Shown: positions 1-10,190 of the stretch, in pieces
Layout: every line of letters begins with the position of its first letter
Position numbering within the stretch: the first letter of the stretch is position 1
DNA from: Desulfurococcaceae archaeon
Lineage (GTDB): Archaea; Thermoproteota; Thermoprotei_A; Sulfolobales; NBVN01
Direction: 5' to 3'
DNA: 34,705 nucleotides
NCBI GenBank assembly: GCA_020832985.1
Contig: JAJHRE010000010.1
Location: 1-34,705, forward strand
Translations under genes and position numbers: made by a program
Notes under the pieces: generated by a model
Database searches by the model: none
What the model saw: only the letters and a program-made list of their open reading frames with translations
Told to the model about the DNA's origin: nothing

Positions 1-1759
1 CGTACTGCCTCCTCCTAACCTCACTTAAGTCTACATCACCTAACCTCCTAAAGTTATTACTCGGTATGTAATTCCTTAACCTCCTAATGAATATACTCAT
101 TAAGTCCTCATCATCAACTAACACTATAGAGAGTCCTAAAGTCATAGAACCGTTATAAAGCCTACTACTACGTCCAGATGCTTGGATATATGTCATTATA
201 TCTGGTGACCATACCACTAACTTACTATTCCTATACTTAATCACGTAGTCATTAATTACTAACTTATCATGACCCCTTAAGTAGTCCTTAATGAAATCCT
301 TAATAATCCCTGAAGCATTGATTATAGCATTCTTAAGCTCTAGTAACTGTCCCTCAACATCTATTAAGTTCCTTAGAGAGTATGTAAGTATTCTAACCTT
401 CTTAGGTGATAAGTTCCTCAACCTACGTATTAAGTCCTCATAACCTTCAAACTTAAGACCTAACTTAACTAATTCGTTAGAGATGTATATGAATGTCCTC
501 GGATTCATCAACATGTTGTCAATGTAGAATTCATTCTTGGGTATTCCGACGAAGACTGTGTTATAGATCCTTAACGGTTCGTCAAGACCTCTAGTTAGTA
601 TTCCATAATATGTAGACACACCAACAACTATATCTACCTCACCATCCCTAAGCATATCTAATGCCTTCCTCGAATTAGCTAACGCTACCTTAAAACCTGA
701 GTTACGTAACGTATCAACTAGGTGTTTAGAGTAGTTTAGGCCTAAGTCCCTACTTACGAATACTAAAGTACCACCGACTAAGTTATTAAGTACTTCCTTA
801 AGCTTCTCCTCACTAAATACCTCGTAAACCTCAACTAAATTCCTTAAGTAGTCAGTTATAGCGCCAACTTCAAAACCTAAGAGCTCTCTTAATATCTTAA
901 CCCTCTCACCACGTCCTCTACCAGTAGCACTAGCAATTAATAACTGACCTAAACGACTGTAGTCTATAGATTTAACCAAGTTTAAAGTGTTTTGGTAGAG
1001 TTCATCCCTAAGCTTACTGACTAATTCCTCATTCCCTGAGTACTTAGCAAATACTAACTCACTCTTAATACTGACTAACTTCTTAGCATAACTAATGGAT
1101 TCATCACTAACCCCTATACACTTCAGTATTAAGTCAACTATAGATGATCTCTTTAACAGTGCGTCGAAGTCATCAACAACGACTAAGTTAAGTCTTAAGT
1201 TACTTATTAAGTCCTTATTCCTATGGATGAAATTATGTGTTAACACAGTTATGAAATTACTTGTTAGATCCCCACTCTTAACGTTATCTGAGTTGTAGAG
1301 TTTTATGTTGAAGGAGTTAAAACCACTTAATAATCTGTAGATATGATTCATTAACTCCCTAGTAGGTACTACATAGAGTACACTACCACCGTTAACAGCC
1401 CTATATAAAGAGTAAATGAGTAATAATGTTGTCTTACCAACACCTGTCGGAGCTATCAAGGCAAAACTCTCATTAGATAACATCCTTCTAGCCCAAGACC
1501 TCTGAATAGACCATAACCTCTTACCACATACGTTATTGAAAAACTTATCAAACTCCTCTAACTCCTCCTCAACACTTAAGAAACTTAAGTACTTACCAAT
1601 CCTTTGAGAATTAAGTAATTGCTCCTTAATAAAAGACCTACTATATGATGAGTTTAAGTCTGTATTCGGTATACAGTCCTTACATAATAGCCCTAACCTC
1701 ATTCTAAACTCGTCAATCTCACCACCACAGTTCGGGCATAAACCACTGTATACTAGCAT
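1..1759 (-). CDS. rgy: Reverse gyrase, N-terminal helicase half (partial, runs off window start)
   Basis: Reverse gyrase uses ATP to introduce positive supercoils into DNA and is a hallmark of hyperthermophiles. I translated this strand by hand, because the ORF track omits the gene: it has no stop inside the window. About 586 residues are open. A zinc finger starts at residue 8 (CPNC, then CKDC at 26-29). The Walker A motif APTGVGKTT is at about 103-111 and the DDFD Walker B box near 195. The family-typical SATGRGRGERVKILRELLGFEVG-type block follows near 275, then a GVSTYYG...TRGLDEP block and QASGRSSRL near 524. The type IA topoisomerase half should lie left of base 1. ATG at 1759 is taken as the start; an in-frame GTG at 1771 is also possible, since an upstream TATA box predicts transcription starting near 1775. 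Identity is near certain from the combination of motifs. It is distinct from the complete topoisomerase at 23808-25838. Confidence 0.93.
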   Translation of the reverse strand, partial: MLVYSGLCPNCGGEIDEFRMRLGLLCKDCIPNTDLNSSYSRSFIKEQLLNSQRIGKYLSFLSVEEELEEFDKFFNNVCGKRLWSIQRSWARRMLSNESFALIAPTGVGKTTLLLIYSLYRAVNGGSVLYVVPTRELMNHIYRLLSGFNSFNIKLYNSDNVKSGDLTSNFITVLTHNFIHRNKDLISNLRLNLVVVDDFDALLKRSSIVDLILKCIGVSDESISYAKKLVSIKSELVFAKYSGNEELVSKLRDELYQNTLNLVKSIDYSRLGQLLIASATGRGRGERVKILRELLGFEVGAITDYLRNLVEVYEVFSEEKLKEVLNNLVGGTLVFVSRDLGLNYSKHLVDTLRNSGFKVALANSRKALDMLRDGEVDIVVGVSTYYGILTRGLDEPLRIYNTVFVGIPKNEFYIDNMLMNPRTFIYISNELVKLGLKFEGYEDLIRRLRNLSPKKVRILTYSLRNLIDVEGQLLELKNAIINASGIIKDFIKDYLRGHDKLVINDYVIKYRNSKLVVWSPDIMTYIQASGRSSRLYNGSMTLGLSIVLVDDEDLMSIFIRRLRNYIPSNNFRRLGDVDLSEVRRRQY

Positions 1760-1797
1760 TCGATAACCCACTTACTTGGCTATAAGTCTTAGATATC

Positions 1798-1805
1798 TTA
1801 TTAAA
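1798..1805 (-). promoter_or_regulatory. TATA box for the reverse gyrase gene
   Basis: On the minus strand this reads TTTAATAA. An archaeal start about 26 bases downstream would fall near 1775, giving a very short or absent leader before the GTG at 1771 or the ATG at 1759. Assigned by pattern and spacing only. Confidence 0.45.
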
Positions 1806-1840
1806 GCTTCTCACTAATTAAGTCTCTAAGATAGGACGTC

Positions 1841-1884
1841 AGTACTTACTATAGTACGTAGTGTTTATATTCTGAGTAAGTACT
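1841..1884. repeat. 10-bp inverted repeat flanking the pyrG TATA box
   Basis: AGTACTTACT (1841-1850) and its exact reverse complement AGTAAGTACT (1875-1884) flank the pyrG TATA box with a 24-base gap. A repressor bound to both arms would straddle the promoter. It could also be chance in a genome rich in GTACTT-like words. No regulator is identified. Confidence 0.5.
1864..1871 (+). promoter_or_regulatory. TATA box for pyrG
   Basis: TTTATATT lies about 35-42 bases upstream of the pyrG ATG. The predicted transcription start is near 1893-1896, giving a leader of roughly ten bases. This supports the ATG at 1906 as the start. Confidence 0.55.
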
Positions 1885-1899
1885 CTAGTTTTAATGTAG

Positions 1900-3513
<1,614 letters not shown>

Positions 3514-3518
3514 ACACA

Positions 3519-3764
3519 CTAACCCACTACCCTACCCTCAATAACTAACATAGTAGTTGTTGACTTAACCTTAGGTATACGTCTTATCCTATTTATGATG
3601 ATCTCACGAAGCGCTTCATGAGTTTGTGCCTCAACCTTAACAACTATATCGTAGATCCCGTAAACCTCATAAACTTCCTTAACCCCTTCAATCTTACTCA
3701 ATATCTGAGCTACTTCATTCTCAGACCCTATCTCAGTATTAATTAACACTATAGCTACAGGCAT
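3519..3764 (-). CDS. Stand-alone Lrp/AsnC-type RAM (ligand-sensing) domain protein
   Basis: 81 residues that match only the C-terminal RAM (regulation of amino-acid metabolism) domain of Lrp/AsnC regulators: a beta-alpha-beta-beta-alpha-beta pattern with GVKEVYEVYGIYDIVVKVEA in the middle and IPKVKSTTTMLVIE near the end. There is no helix-turn-helix, so it cannot bind DNA in the usual Lrp way. Proteins of this type are known to form amino-acid-binding oligomers and may pair with full-length Lrp proteins; that role is inferred here. The ATG at 3764 is preceded by a GGTGGT ribosome binding site. It is divergent from rpo11, with an inverted repeat between them. Confidence 0.85.
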   Translation of the reverse strand: MPVAIVLINTEIGSENEVAQILSKIEGVKEVYEVYGIYDIVVKVEAQTHEALREIIINRIRRIPKVKSTTTMLVIEGRVVG

Positions 3765-3819
3765 ACAACCACCAAATTCTACTATTTTAAATAACTAATA
3801 AAAATACTTTAACTATTCT

Positions 3820-3845
3820 AACACTTCCGAAGTTAGGGAAGTGTT
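3820..3845. repeat. 9-bp inverted repeat between divergent promoters
   Basis: AACACTTCC (3820-3828) and GGAAGTGTT (3837-3845) are perfect complements with an 8-base gap. They sit upstream of both the RAM-domain gene (minus) and rpo11 (plus), just outside the rpo11 TATA box. It could be an operator or a hairpin. Confidence 0.5.
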
Positions 3846-3864
3846 TAACTGTAAGAGTTAATAA

Positions 3865-3872
3865 TTTATAAA
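3865..3872 (+). promoter_or_regulatory. TATA box for the rpo11 operon
   Basis: TTTATAAA, about 30 bases before the rpo11 ATG; predicted transcription start near 3894. It probably drives rpo11, the overlapping unknown gene and tfs together. Confidence 0.6.
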
Positions 3873-3901
3873 GTGTTTTGAAGTTTTAGTAGTGGTGGGT
3901 A

Positions 3902-4183
3902 ATGACGATTAAGGTTGAGAAGTTAAACGATAAGGAGTTAATTATTAAGTTAGTTGGTGAGGACCACACATTAGGTAATTTAATATCTAAGTACGCATTG
4001 AAACATCCTAATGTTCAGATGGCTGCATACTCTATAGACCATCCATTAGTTGGATCTCCTAAGATAGTGTTAGTAACTGATGGTTCTAAAACACCATTAG
4101 AAGTACTTAAGGAGGTACTATTGAGGATTATTGAAGATGCTGAAGGAGTGCTTAAGATTAGTGAGGACTTACTGAGTAAATGA
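3902..4183 (+). CDS. rpoL: DNA-directed RNA polymerase subunit Rpo11 (L)
   Basis: Small assembly subunit of archaeal RNA polymerase, counterpart of eukaryotic Rpb11 and AC19; it pairs with Rpo3 to nucleate polymerase assembly. The 93-residue protein has the family block GEDHTLGNLI followed by KHPNVQMAAYSIDHPLVG, then a C-terminal helix. Length is normal for archaea. The ATG at 3902 follows a GGTGGG ribosome binding site. The last bases overlap the next start as ATGA, indicating translational coupling with the 123-residue unknown gene, which in turn overlaps tfs. Confidence 0.95.
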   Translation: MTIKVEKLNDKELIIKLVGEDHTLGNLISKYALKHPNVQMAAYSIDHPLVGSPKIVLVTDGSKTPLEVLKEVLLRIIEDAEGVLKISEDLLSK

Positions 4184-4551
4184 TTAAGGATGAAGTAAGA
4201 GTATTAGTAGTTCATTACCTTAGTAGTGATTTACTCATATACCTAGTTTTAAGAGGTGTTAAGGGGGTAGAACACTTAGGTTTAATTAACGGCAGTTTTA
4301 ACGACTTAATCAACTACCTCAGTAGTACTAACTTGATGGATGAAGTTAGGTATATAGTATTACCAGGTAATGAGGTATTTAGAGTGTATGGTCGTGACCG
4401 TACATTAAGTAAAGTATCTAATGATGAGTTAAGTTCCTTAACAAATATAATTGCTGAGGGTAGGAGGGTATTAAATATGGTTGCTGATGAGTTAAAGTTT
4501 ATAACGACCCTATCTAAGAATACGTTTAAGGGGTGTATAGCCGATGGTTGA
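4180..4551 (+). CDS. Unknown 123-residue protein between rpo11 and tfs
   Basis: I do not recognise a family. The protein begins with short alternating hydrophobic strands (VRVLVVHYL, LLIYLVLRG), has a middle part that could be alpha/beta (YIVLPGNEVFRVYG), and ends in helices. There are no cysteine pairs, membrane segments or obvious catalytic motif. Its ATG overlaps the rpo11 stop by four bases and its end overlaps the tfs start by eight, so the three genes are almost certainly co-transcribed and coupled in translation. That placement hints at a role in transcription, but this is inference from context only. Confidence 0.75.
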   Translation: MIKDEVRVLVVHYLSSDLLIYLVLRGVKGVEHLGLINGSFNDLINYLSSTNLMDEVRYIVLPGNEVFRVYGRDRTLSKVSNDELSSLTNIIAEGRRVLNMVADELKFITTLSKNTFKGCIADG

Positions 4552-4891
4552 GTTCTGCCCTAAGTGTGGGAGTTTGTTAGTACCTCAGAAAAGTAGTGAT
4601 TCGAAGACCGTCCTAGTATGTCGTAAATGTGGTTTTAAGAAGACTACAGATACAGGTAATAAATACATGTTAAGCCAGAATATCAAACATGTTGAGCAGG
4701 ATAAGATATTGATTATAGAGAATACTGAAGCTGCTAGGACTTTACCTAAGGTTAAAGGTCATGTGATATGCCCTAAATGTGGTAATGATGAAGCATACTA
4801 CTGGATATTACAGACTAGGAGGAGTGATGAACCACCGACTAGATTCTATAGATGTACTAAATGTAATCACGTATGGAGAGAGTATGAGTGA
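4544..4891 (+). CDS. tfs: Transcription factor S (TFIIS/RpoM-like)
   Basis: Stimulates the RNA-cleavage activity of paused or backtracked RNA polymerase. There are two zinc ribbons: the N-terminal CPKCG...CRKCG at about residues 5-29 resembles Rpb9, and the C-terminal CPKCGN...CTKC at about 76-108 resembles TFIIS domain III. The C-terminal ribbon contains TRRSDEPPTRFYRC, which includes the Asp-Glu pair that enters the polymerase active site. At 115 residues the length is normal. It overlaps the upstream unknown gene by eight bases. A second, N-terminal-only relative lies at 10935-11234. Confidence 0.95.
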   Translation: MVEFCPKCGSLLVPQKSSDSKTVLVCRKCGFKKTTDTGNKYMLSQNIKHVEQDKILIIENTEAARTLPKVKGHVICPKCGNDEAYYWILQTRRSDEPPTRFYRCTKCNHVWREYE

Positions 4892-4908
4892 TTAATCTTA
4901 ACACACAG

Positions 4909-5310
4909 TTAAAACTTCCTCAACCTAATATAGAGAATACTACTCTTAGGTATTATGAAGCCCTTATCCTCAACCCTAATACCTAACTCATACCTTGAAA
5001 TCTTCATAAGCCTACCAACTAACCTCCTATTATTAATTAATAATACCTCAACATCAAATCCTATGAAGTCTGAACCTATTAATGAATCCTCCAACTCATC
5101 ACTACGTTCTCCATGAAGGTCTACAGCACCTACCTCTATGTAATTAATACCGTGTCTAAACACTATGTATAGATCCTCCCTTACTAGTAATCCTAACTCA
5201 TACCTAGAAACATCATCTATAACTCCCTCAAGCTCATCACCATTAACTAAAGATATCTTAACAACCATACCTCTAAACCTACTATCTACTATATTATCCC
5301 TTACCGGCAA
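4909..5310 (-). CDS. Tandem Hfq/Sm-like fold protein (two repeats)
   Basis: A 133-residue protein made of two copies of an Sm-like fold. Repeat 1 (about residues 13-62) has KISLVNGDELEGVIDDVSRY and then YIVFRHGINYIEV. Repeat 2 (about 84-131) has VEVLLINNRRLVGRL, then SRYELGIRVED and FIIPKSSILYIRL. SRYELG occurs in both. The VFRHGI strand resembles the YKHA segment of bacterial Hfq more than the IRG segment of archaeal Sm proteins, so an RNA-binding role is likely but inferred. The track start is a TTG at 5310; an ATG at 5268 would remove the first helix, so I keep the TTG, with doubt. The gene may have its own promoter (TTATTAATG on the minus strand upstream). It is convergent with tfs. Confidence 0.7.
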   Translation of the reverse strand: MPVRDNIVDSRFRGMVVKISLVNGDELEGVIDDVSRYELGLLVREDLYIVFRHGINYIEVGAVDLHGERSDELEDSLIGSDFIGFDVEVLLINNRRLVGRLMKISRYELGIRVEDKGFIIPKSSILYIRLRKF

Positions 5311-5358
5311 CTAATCAACACCTAATAAATTACTGGATTAAACATTAATAAGTGAAAC

Positions 5359-6567
5359 CTACTCATACCTTAACGCCTCTACAGGAACCATCTTAGACGC
5401 TTTCCACGCCGGTAATATCCCACCAGCTATACCGACAAGTAATGAGAGGCTTAAAGCTCTTAGTATAAGCCATACAGTAATCTTAGGTTCTGAAATCACT
5501 GTCCAAGAACCTACTAGTCTTAGAGGTCTATAAGCTATGAAGTAAGACCCCACAACACCGCTGGTAATACCTACAACAACACCTACTATAGTCATAAGTA
5601 TTGATTCGAAGAGGAAGAGAATTAATATATCATTACTACTATAGCCTAAAGCTTTAAATATACCTATCTCTCTAGTCCTCTCAACAACTGATGTAAACAT
5701 TGTAGACATGATGCCTGTGAAGGCGACTGCGAAACTAATTGACGATACTGTGAAGAGTAGGTTGTTGAGTACGTTTATTATGTTAGTTACTGTCTTAGCT
5801 ATCTCCTTAAGCGATACTATATCAACATTATCCCCATACATATTCTTAATATCATTAACTAAGGAGTCAACTAATTCAGCACTCTTAGCTATTATGAATA
5901 TACCTGAGTAGTCTTTCAACCCTAGTAACGACTTACCTGCCTGAAGTGGTAGGAATATCGATGCGTCAGGATTTACAGGGAATACCGTACCGTAGGGTGA
6001 TAAAATACCTGAAATCCTGACTGAGACTGTCTTCAGTACTAACTTATTATCCTTCATCTCAGCCACATATACTGTTAAGGAATCACCTACATTATAGTAC
6101 TTAACCCCTGATTTAGTGGTAACTATGTCATTACCGACTACAGATGACGTATACAGTGTTGGAGGGGGTATAGAACCCTCAGCTATCTTAGCTCCGACTA
6201 TGATTTTATTAAGTAGGTTTAAGTCTAATGCATAGATAGTTACTATGACTGTACTACCGTCAGGCTTCCTTAGTTGACCCCTACTCTGAAAGAATGGAGT
6301 TATAGATTCAACAGTAGGTAATACCTTCAACCTATCGACGTCGTAATCACCTAATCTATAATTTTTAGATGGGAATATAACTACTGTATTCTGACCTAAT
6401 GCCTGTAACTGACTGACTATGGTATCCATATAACCCTCAGTAGTACCTATAATAGCTACCATAGCTGCTGGGCCTATAGCTATACCTAAAATAGTTAGTG
6501 CTGACCTTAACCTCCTCTCTCTTAATGCGTTAAAAGCTAACCTAATAATATCAAGTATGTTGAGCAC
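5359..6567 (-). CDS. ABC transporter permease, MacB/FtsX type
   Basis: A membrane protein of the ABC3/MacB permease family. The layout is typical: an N-terminal membrane helix after LRERRLRSALTILGIAIG, a large external domain (about residues 45-265), then three C-terminal helices, with the FtsX landmark block ERTREIGIFKALGYSSNDI before the second. This family usually does not carry substrate across the membrane; it transmits ATP-driven motion to outer proteins. The start is a GTG at 6567, overlapping the end of the surface-protein gene by 17 bases. With the ATPase at 10191-10886 and the surface protein between, it forms one operon. Confidence 0.9.
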   Translation of the reverse strand: MLNILDIIRLAFNALRERRLRSALTILGIAIGPAAMVAIIGTTEGYMDTIVSQLQALGQNTVVIFPSKNYRLGDYDVDRLKVLPTVESITPFFQSRGQLRKPDGSTVIVTIYALDLNLLNKIIVGAKIAEGSIPPPTLYTSSVVGNDIVTTKSGVKYYNVGDSLTVYVAEMKDNKLVLKTVSVRISGILSPYGTVFPVNPDASIFLPLQAGKSLLGLKDYSGIFIIAKSAELVDSLVNDIKNMYGDNVDIVSLKEIAKTVTNIINVLNNLLFTVSSISFAVAFTGIMSTMFTSVVERTREIGIFKALGYSSNDILILFLFESILMTIVGVVVGITSGVVGSYFIAYRPLRLVGSWTVISEPKITVWLILRALSLSLLVGIAGGILPAWKASKMVPVEALRYE

Positions 6568-9500
6568 TCCTCCTAACCCTCCTCTTAAACCATAGTAGGT
6601 AAAACACTGTAGTAGCTATTACGAAGGATATAACACCTACTAATACGTATACGTTAGGTATTATAATTAGTGGTTGTGGAGTTACTTGCTCTTTAGATAC
6701 GTTACTTACAACAACTATCCTATACAGGTATTCACGAGTTCTTAAGTTATAGAATACGTCGTAGTACTTAATCAACACCTTAACACTGTAGTTACCTGGT
6801 TCTACATCCTCCCTCACAGTACCTCTCAGTGATATAGGTACTTGAGAGTTAGGGTCTATATTACCTATATAGTACTCATCAGCACCATATAACACATCGG
6901 AAATTAATTGTGCTGAGACGTGACGTAATGGTCTCTTACCCTCATTAACTATAGTTGCTGAGTACGTCACCATACTACCATTACTAACTACTTCAGGGGA
7001 TATTTGAGGACTTAATAACTTAATAACCTCAATACCTTTAACAACAACTGTTGATGATATATTTAGATTATACAGCCTACCGTTGAAGTCTTGGAAGACC
7101 ATAACTAGTACTAACGGGTATGGACCTTCAACAACATCTGGATTCGCTACTGCGTTAAAACTTAATACTACTGATGACCTACCATTAACTACATCTACAT
7201 GTTTTATCGGGTCTGCTATACTTATACCGGGGTAAGGTGATACAGCAACCACTACTAAGTTAAATACTTGTGAATCACCTAAGTTAGTAACATTGAATTT
7301 AACCCTACTTAAACCACTACCAGCTACGACCTCATTCTCTACAGGTTCTACCATTATAATTCTAAACTTATTACCTATGTAGAGTTCCCCCGAAATATAG
7401 AACTCTTGAACAGTATTCCAGTGGTCTAAGAAGTTTACGTGAATACCTATACGAGGTTCTGAATCAATAACATCTAAAATCCTAACCGGGACATCTACGA
7501 AGATTATATCACCTTGGGTTATACTGGGGGTTACTGTTTGAGGATATAGACCGCTTATGTAGGGTATTAAAGCAGGTTGTAACGATTGAGCATAAGGTAT
7601 CGAGATTACTGAGGAGTTATTAGGTAATGCATAAACACCTTTAGGAAGTTCTAACTTTAGTACTAAGCCGTTTAAGGTAGGTATTTCCTCACACCTCAGT
7701 ATAATCCTCAATAAACCTACATCACCTACAGATGGTGTCATGTTAACCCAGTAAATACCTACTAACTTCATAGTGTTTGAGATATTACTTACGTAGATGG
7801 TGAAGTTATGAGTATCCCTCAACCTAATTCCATAACCTCCTGTCTGAACTATATAGTCAAGTACTAACTTCCCGAAGTAACTACCAGGTCTTAAGTCATT
7901 GCCTAATCTAACATTGAATGTGAGGTTGAATTGCTGATATGCTTGGAGAGGTCCTGGGTAGTAGGCCTCACATCTAGGGTCTTCACATATGAAGCCCTTA
8001 GGGAGTTCTAAATTAGCTATTACTGATGAGATTGTGTGAGGTCCTAAATTAGCTAATCTCATATTCAATACAGCCTTATCACCTGGATATGCTGGCCAAT
8101 TATTACTCCAGTTAGCCCATACTAGATAGAGTCTTAACTCCCTAGGATACTCACCTACAGATATATTAATATCAACTACCTCCGTCTTACTTAAGTTGAC
8201 TATATTGAAGTAAGTTACATACTCAACACTTAATATCGATTTATAAGTATCAGGACTTACATCAACATCTATATCTATATAAAATCTTAAAGTGCATGAG
8301 GCCCCTCTCTCAATCCTATCACATGAGGGCCTACTACTTGGGTAGGTTAGTTTAAACCCCTTAGGTAACTTAATATCAGCTATAACTCCAGTAGCTACGT
8401 CCTTACCAACATTAACTAACTCTACAGTAAGAGGTAGTAATTTATCACCAGGTAACGCTATTCTAGGATTGTTAATATCACCCCACTGAACTATAGAGAC
8501 TTTCAACATAGCTCCGAAAGATTTAGGATCCCAGACCCTTAGCTCAGAGGTTAAATTTCTCTCACTAACAATATCTGATTTCCCAACTCTAATTAAGTAC
8601 TTTAAAGTTAGGTTGAACCCGTACGTACCTGGACTCAGATCCTCAGCTATATCTAGTGTTAACTGTAGAGAACATGTTGAATATGCTGGTATCCCATTAA
8701 AACAGTTACCGTTAATGCTAGTCAAGTTAATACCTCTAGGTAGTGATATGTGGGGCTTTACCAAACTTACTGGGTACTCATCCCAATTAGATAACGTTAT
8801 CTCTAATACCTCCCCACGACTTCCTGGGAATGCTACACCGTAGTTATTAGACCAACGTATGTTTGAGATATCGATCTTATCACTTACATCTAGTACTGGT
8901 AAGCTGAAGTTTAGTTCTTGGGAAACCCTTATTAAACTACCATCAACACTTACTGAGTAATTAATTATTAATTTAAACATGTAAATCCCAGGCTTTACTG
9001 TACGGTCTATAACTACGTTACCTACAGTTATCCTTAGTAGTGAGCCTGGGGATAACCTACTATTATCTGTGAAGTTAACTTCATTACTACCGTAAATATC
9101 TGTAAACCCGTCAGGCATTATCAACTTACCGTTTAACCCGTAAACATCATTAGTACCTACGTTAAGTAGGACTATACTTACGTCAGCTTTCGAAGTATTT
9201 GGATATGCTGGTAGTGGTTCATCACTACCCCAATAAGCATTAACTACCTCTAAACTCCTTAAGTAATCCTGTGATACTGTTAGGAAGACCTCAAACACCT
9301 GCGTTATATTAGTTGTTAATCCGTAAAGCTCTACTTGATAGTTAATAATTAATGTAGAGTTGTACGAGCCTTCACCAACCCCTACTTCAATACCGTTAAA
9401 TCTTAACTCTATTAAGTCTCCCTGCCTATAACTTGAACTCTCTATAGCTACTGTAACATTGTTATAACCTCTACATCTAAACCCTTCAGGTAGTTCTAGA

Positions 9501-10126
9501 GTTGCATATACATTACGTATGACTACGTCATCCTTAACCCTTAAGTAGAACGTTATCCCTAAATCCTTAAACCCTGAAGGTGCTGTAGTCCTTAAACCAC
9601 TACTACTTACCCAGTAATAATCGATTAGTTCTGAAGGTGTTTTAGGTAGTTCTGAAATTATCATAGGTACGTATAACGTAGCACTGTACTCTACACCACC
9701 TACTAACACATAAGTTAATCTTAGTTCTCCTGTGTATACCCCAGGACTTAAACTATCTGATATGTTCAAGTTGTTAAACTCTAATACTACACTATCATAC
9801 CTCCCTAAACTCACATCTAACTCTAGATAAGCAGTTCTAAATCCTTCAGAATACGTTAGAATCCCTCTAGGTAGGCATAATTCAGCGTAGATCTTAGAAA
9901 CTGTACTACTACCTAAATACATTAGTACTACGTAGTAAGTTATTTTAGAACTACCTGGGTAAGCCCTACTCGGATTATTTAGAGACCTCCAACCGTAGCC
10001 AATTACCTTAAAATCCTCTGGTGAGGCTCTAATAACTACGTTATAATTTTGTAAAATATTGATGAGTAGGAGTATTGTTAGTAGAGTAGCTACTGCCTTA
10101 CTAGCCTTAGCTACTACTCTAACCAC
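6551..10126 (-). CDS. Large secreted, membrane-anchored protein with about nine Ig-like repeats
   Basis: 1191 residues. An N-terminal signal peptide is visible (hydrophobic core AVATLLTILLLINIL), and a single C-terminal membrane helix (about 1160-1182) is followed by the basic tail WFKRRVRRS, so the bulk is outside the cell. The body is about nine repeats of 110-125 residues. Most begin with an aromatic-rich strand such as YWG or RWSN followed by AYPG or AFPG, continue with LPKGF or LPRGI, and close with SPGTY or RPGSYFGKL. This resembles the S-layer-like COG1361/CARDB/NEW3 group of Ig-like folds. Many N-x-S/T sites suggest glycosylation. Two or three of the repeats have a Cys pair. It lies between the ATPase and permease genes, so it may be the outer partner of the MacB-like machine. 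The start is a GTG. Confidence 0.85.
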   Translation of the reverse strand: MVRVVAKASKAVATLLTILLLINILQNYNVVIRASPEDFKVIGYGWRSLNNPSRAYPGSSKITYYVVLMYLGSSTVSKIYAELCLPRGILTYSEGFRTAYLELDVSLGRYDSVVLEFNNLNISDSLSPGVYTGELRLTYVLVGGVEYSATLYVPMIISELPKTPSELIDYYWVSSSGLRTTAPSGFKDLGITFYLRVKDDVVIRNVYATLELPEGFRCRGYNNVTVAIESSSYRQGDLIELRFNGIEVGVGEGSYNSTLIINYQVELYGLTTNITQVFEVFLTVSQDYLRSLEVVNAYWGSDEPLPAYPNTSKADVSIVLLNVGTNDVYGLNGKLIMPDGFTDIYGSNEVNFTDNSRLSPGSLLRITVGNVVIDRTVKPGIYMFKLIINYSVSVDGSLIRVSQELNFSLPVLDVSDKIDISNIRWSNNYGVAFPGSRGEVLEITLSNWDEYPVSLVKPHISLPRGINLTSINGNCFNGIPAYSTCSLQLTLDIAEDLSPGTYGFNLTLKYLIRVGKSDIVSERNLTSELRVWDPKSFGAMLKVSIVQWGDINNPRIALPGDKLLPLTVELVNVGKDVATGVIADIKLPKGFKLTYPSSRPSCDRIERGASCTLRFYIDIDVDVSPDTYKSILSVEYVTYFNIVNLSKTEVVDINISVGEYPRELRLYLVWANWSNNWPAYPGDKAVLNMRLANLGPHTISSVIANLELPKGFICEDPRCEAYYPGPLQAYQQFNLTFNVRLGNDLRPGSYFGKLVLDYIVQTGGYGIRLRDTHNFTIYVSNISNTMKLVGIYWVNMTPSVGDVGLLRIILRCEEIPTLNGLVLKLELPKGVYALPNNSSVISIPYAQSLQPALIPYISGLYPQTVTPSITQGDIIFVDVPVRILDVIDSEPRIGIHVNFLDHWNTVQEFYISGELYIGNKFRIIMVEPVENEVVAGSGLSRVKFNVTNLGDSQVFNLVVVAVSPYPGISIADPIKHVDVVNGRSSVVLSFNAVANPDVVEGPYPLVLVMVFQDFNGRLYNLNISSTVVVKGIEVIKLLSPQISPEVVSNGSMVTYSATIVNEGKRPLRHVSAQLISDVLYGADEYYIGNIDPNSQVPISLRGTVREDVEPGNYSVKVLIKYYDVFYNLRTREYLYRIVVVSNVSKEQVTPQPLIIIPNVYVLVGVISFVIATTVFYLLWFKRRVRRSAQHT

Positions 10127-10190
10127 ACAACTGCACCAACTACTAAAGGTGTTGAAGTAATTAAGAGTTTTACTAGTTAATTATAAGAGA

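Noticed and set aside
1095-1298. 67-residue plus-strand ORF in the track
   Set aside because: It is a shadow antisense to the reverse gyrase coding frame, which carries clear helicase motifs.
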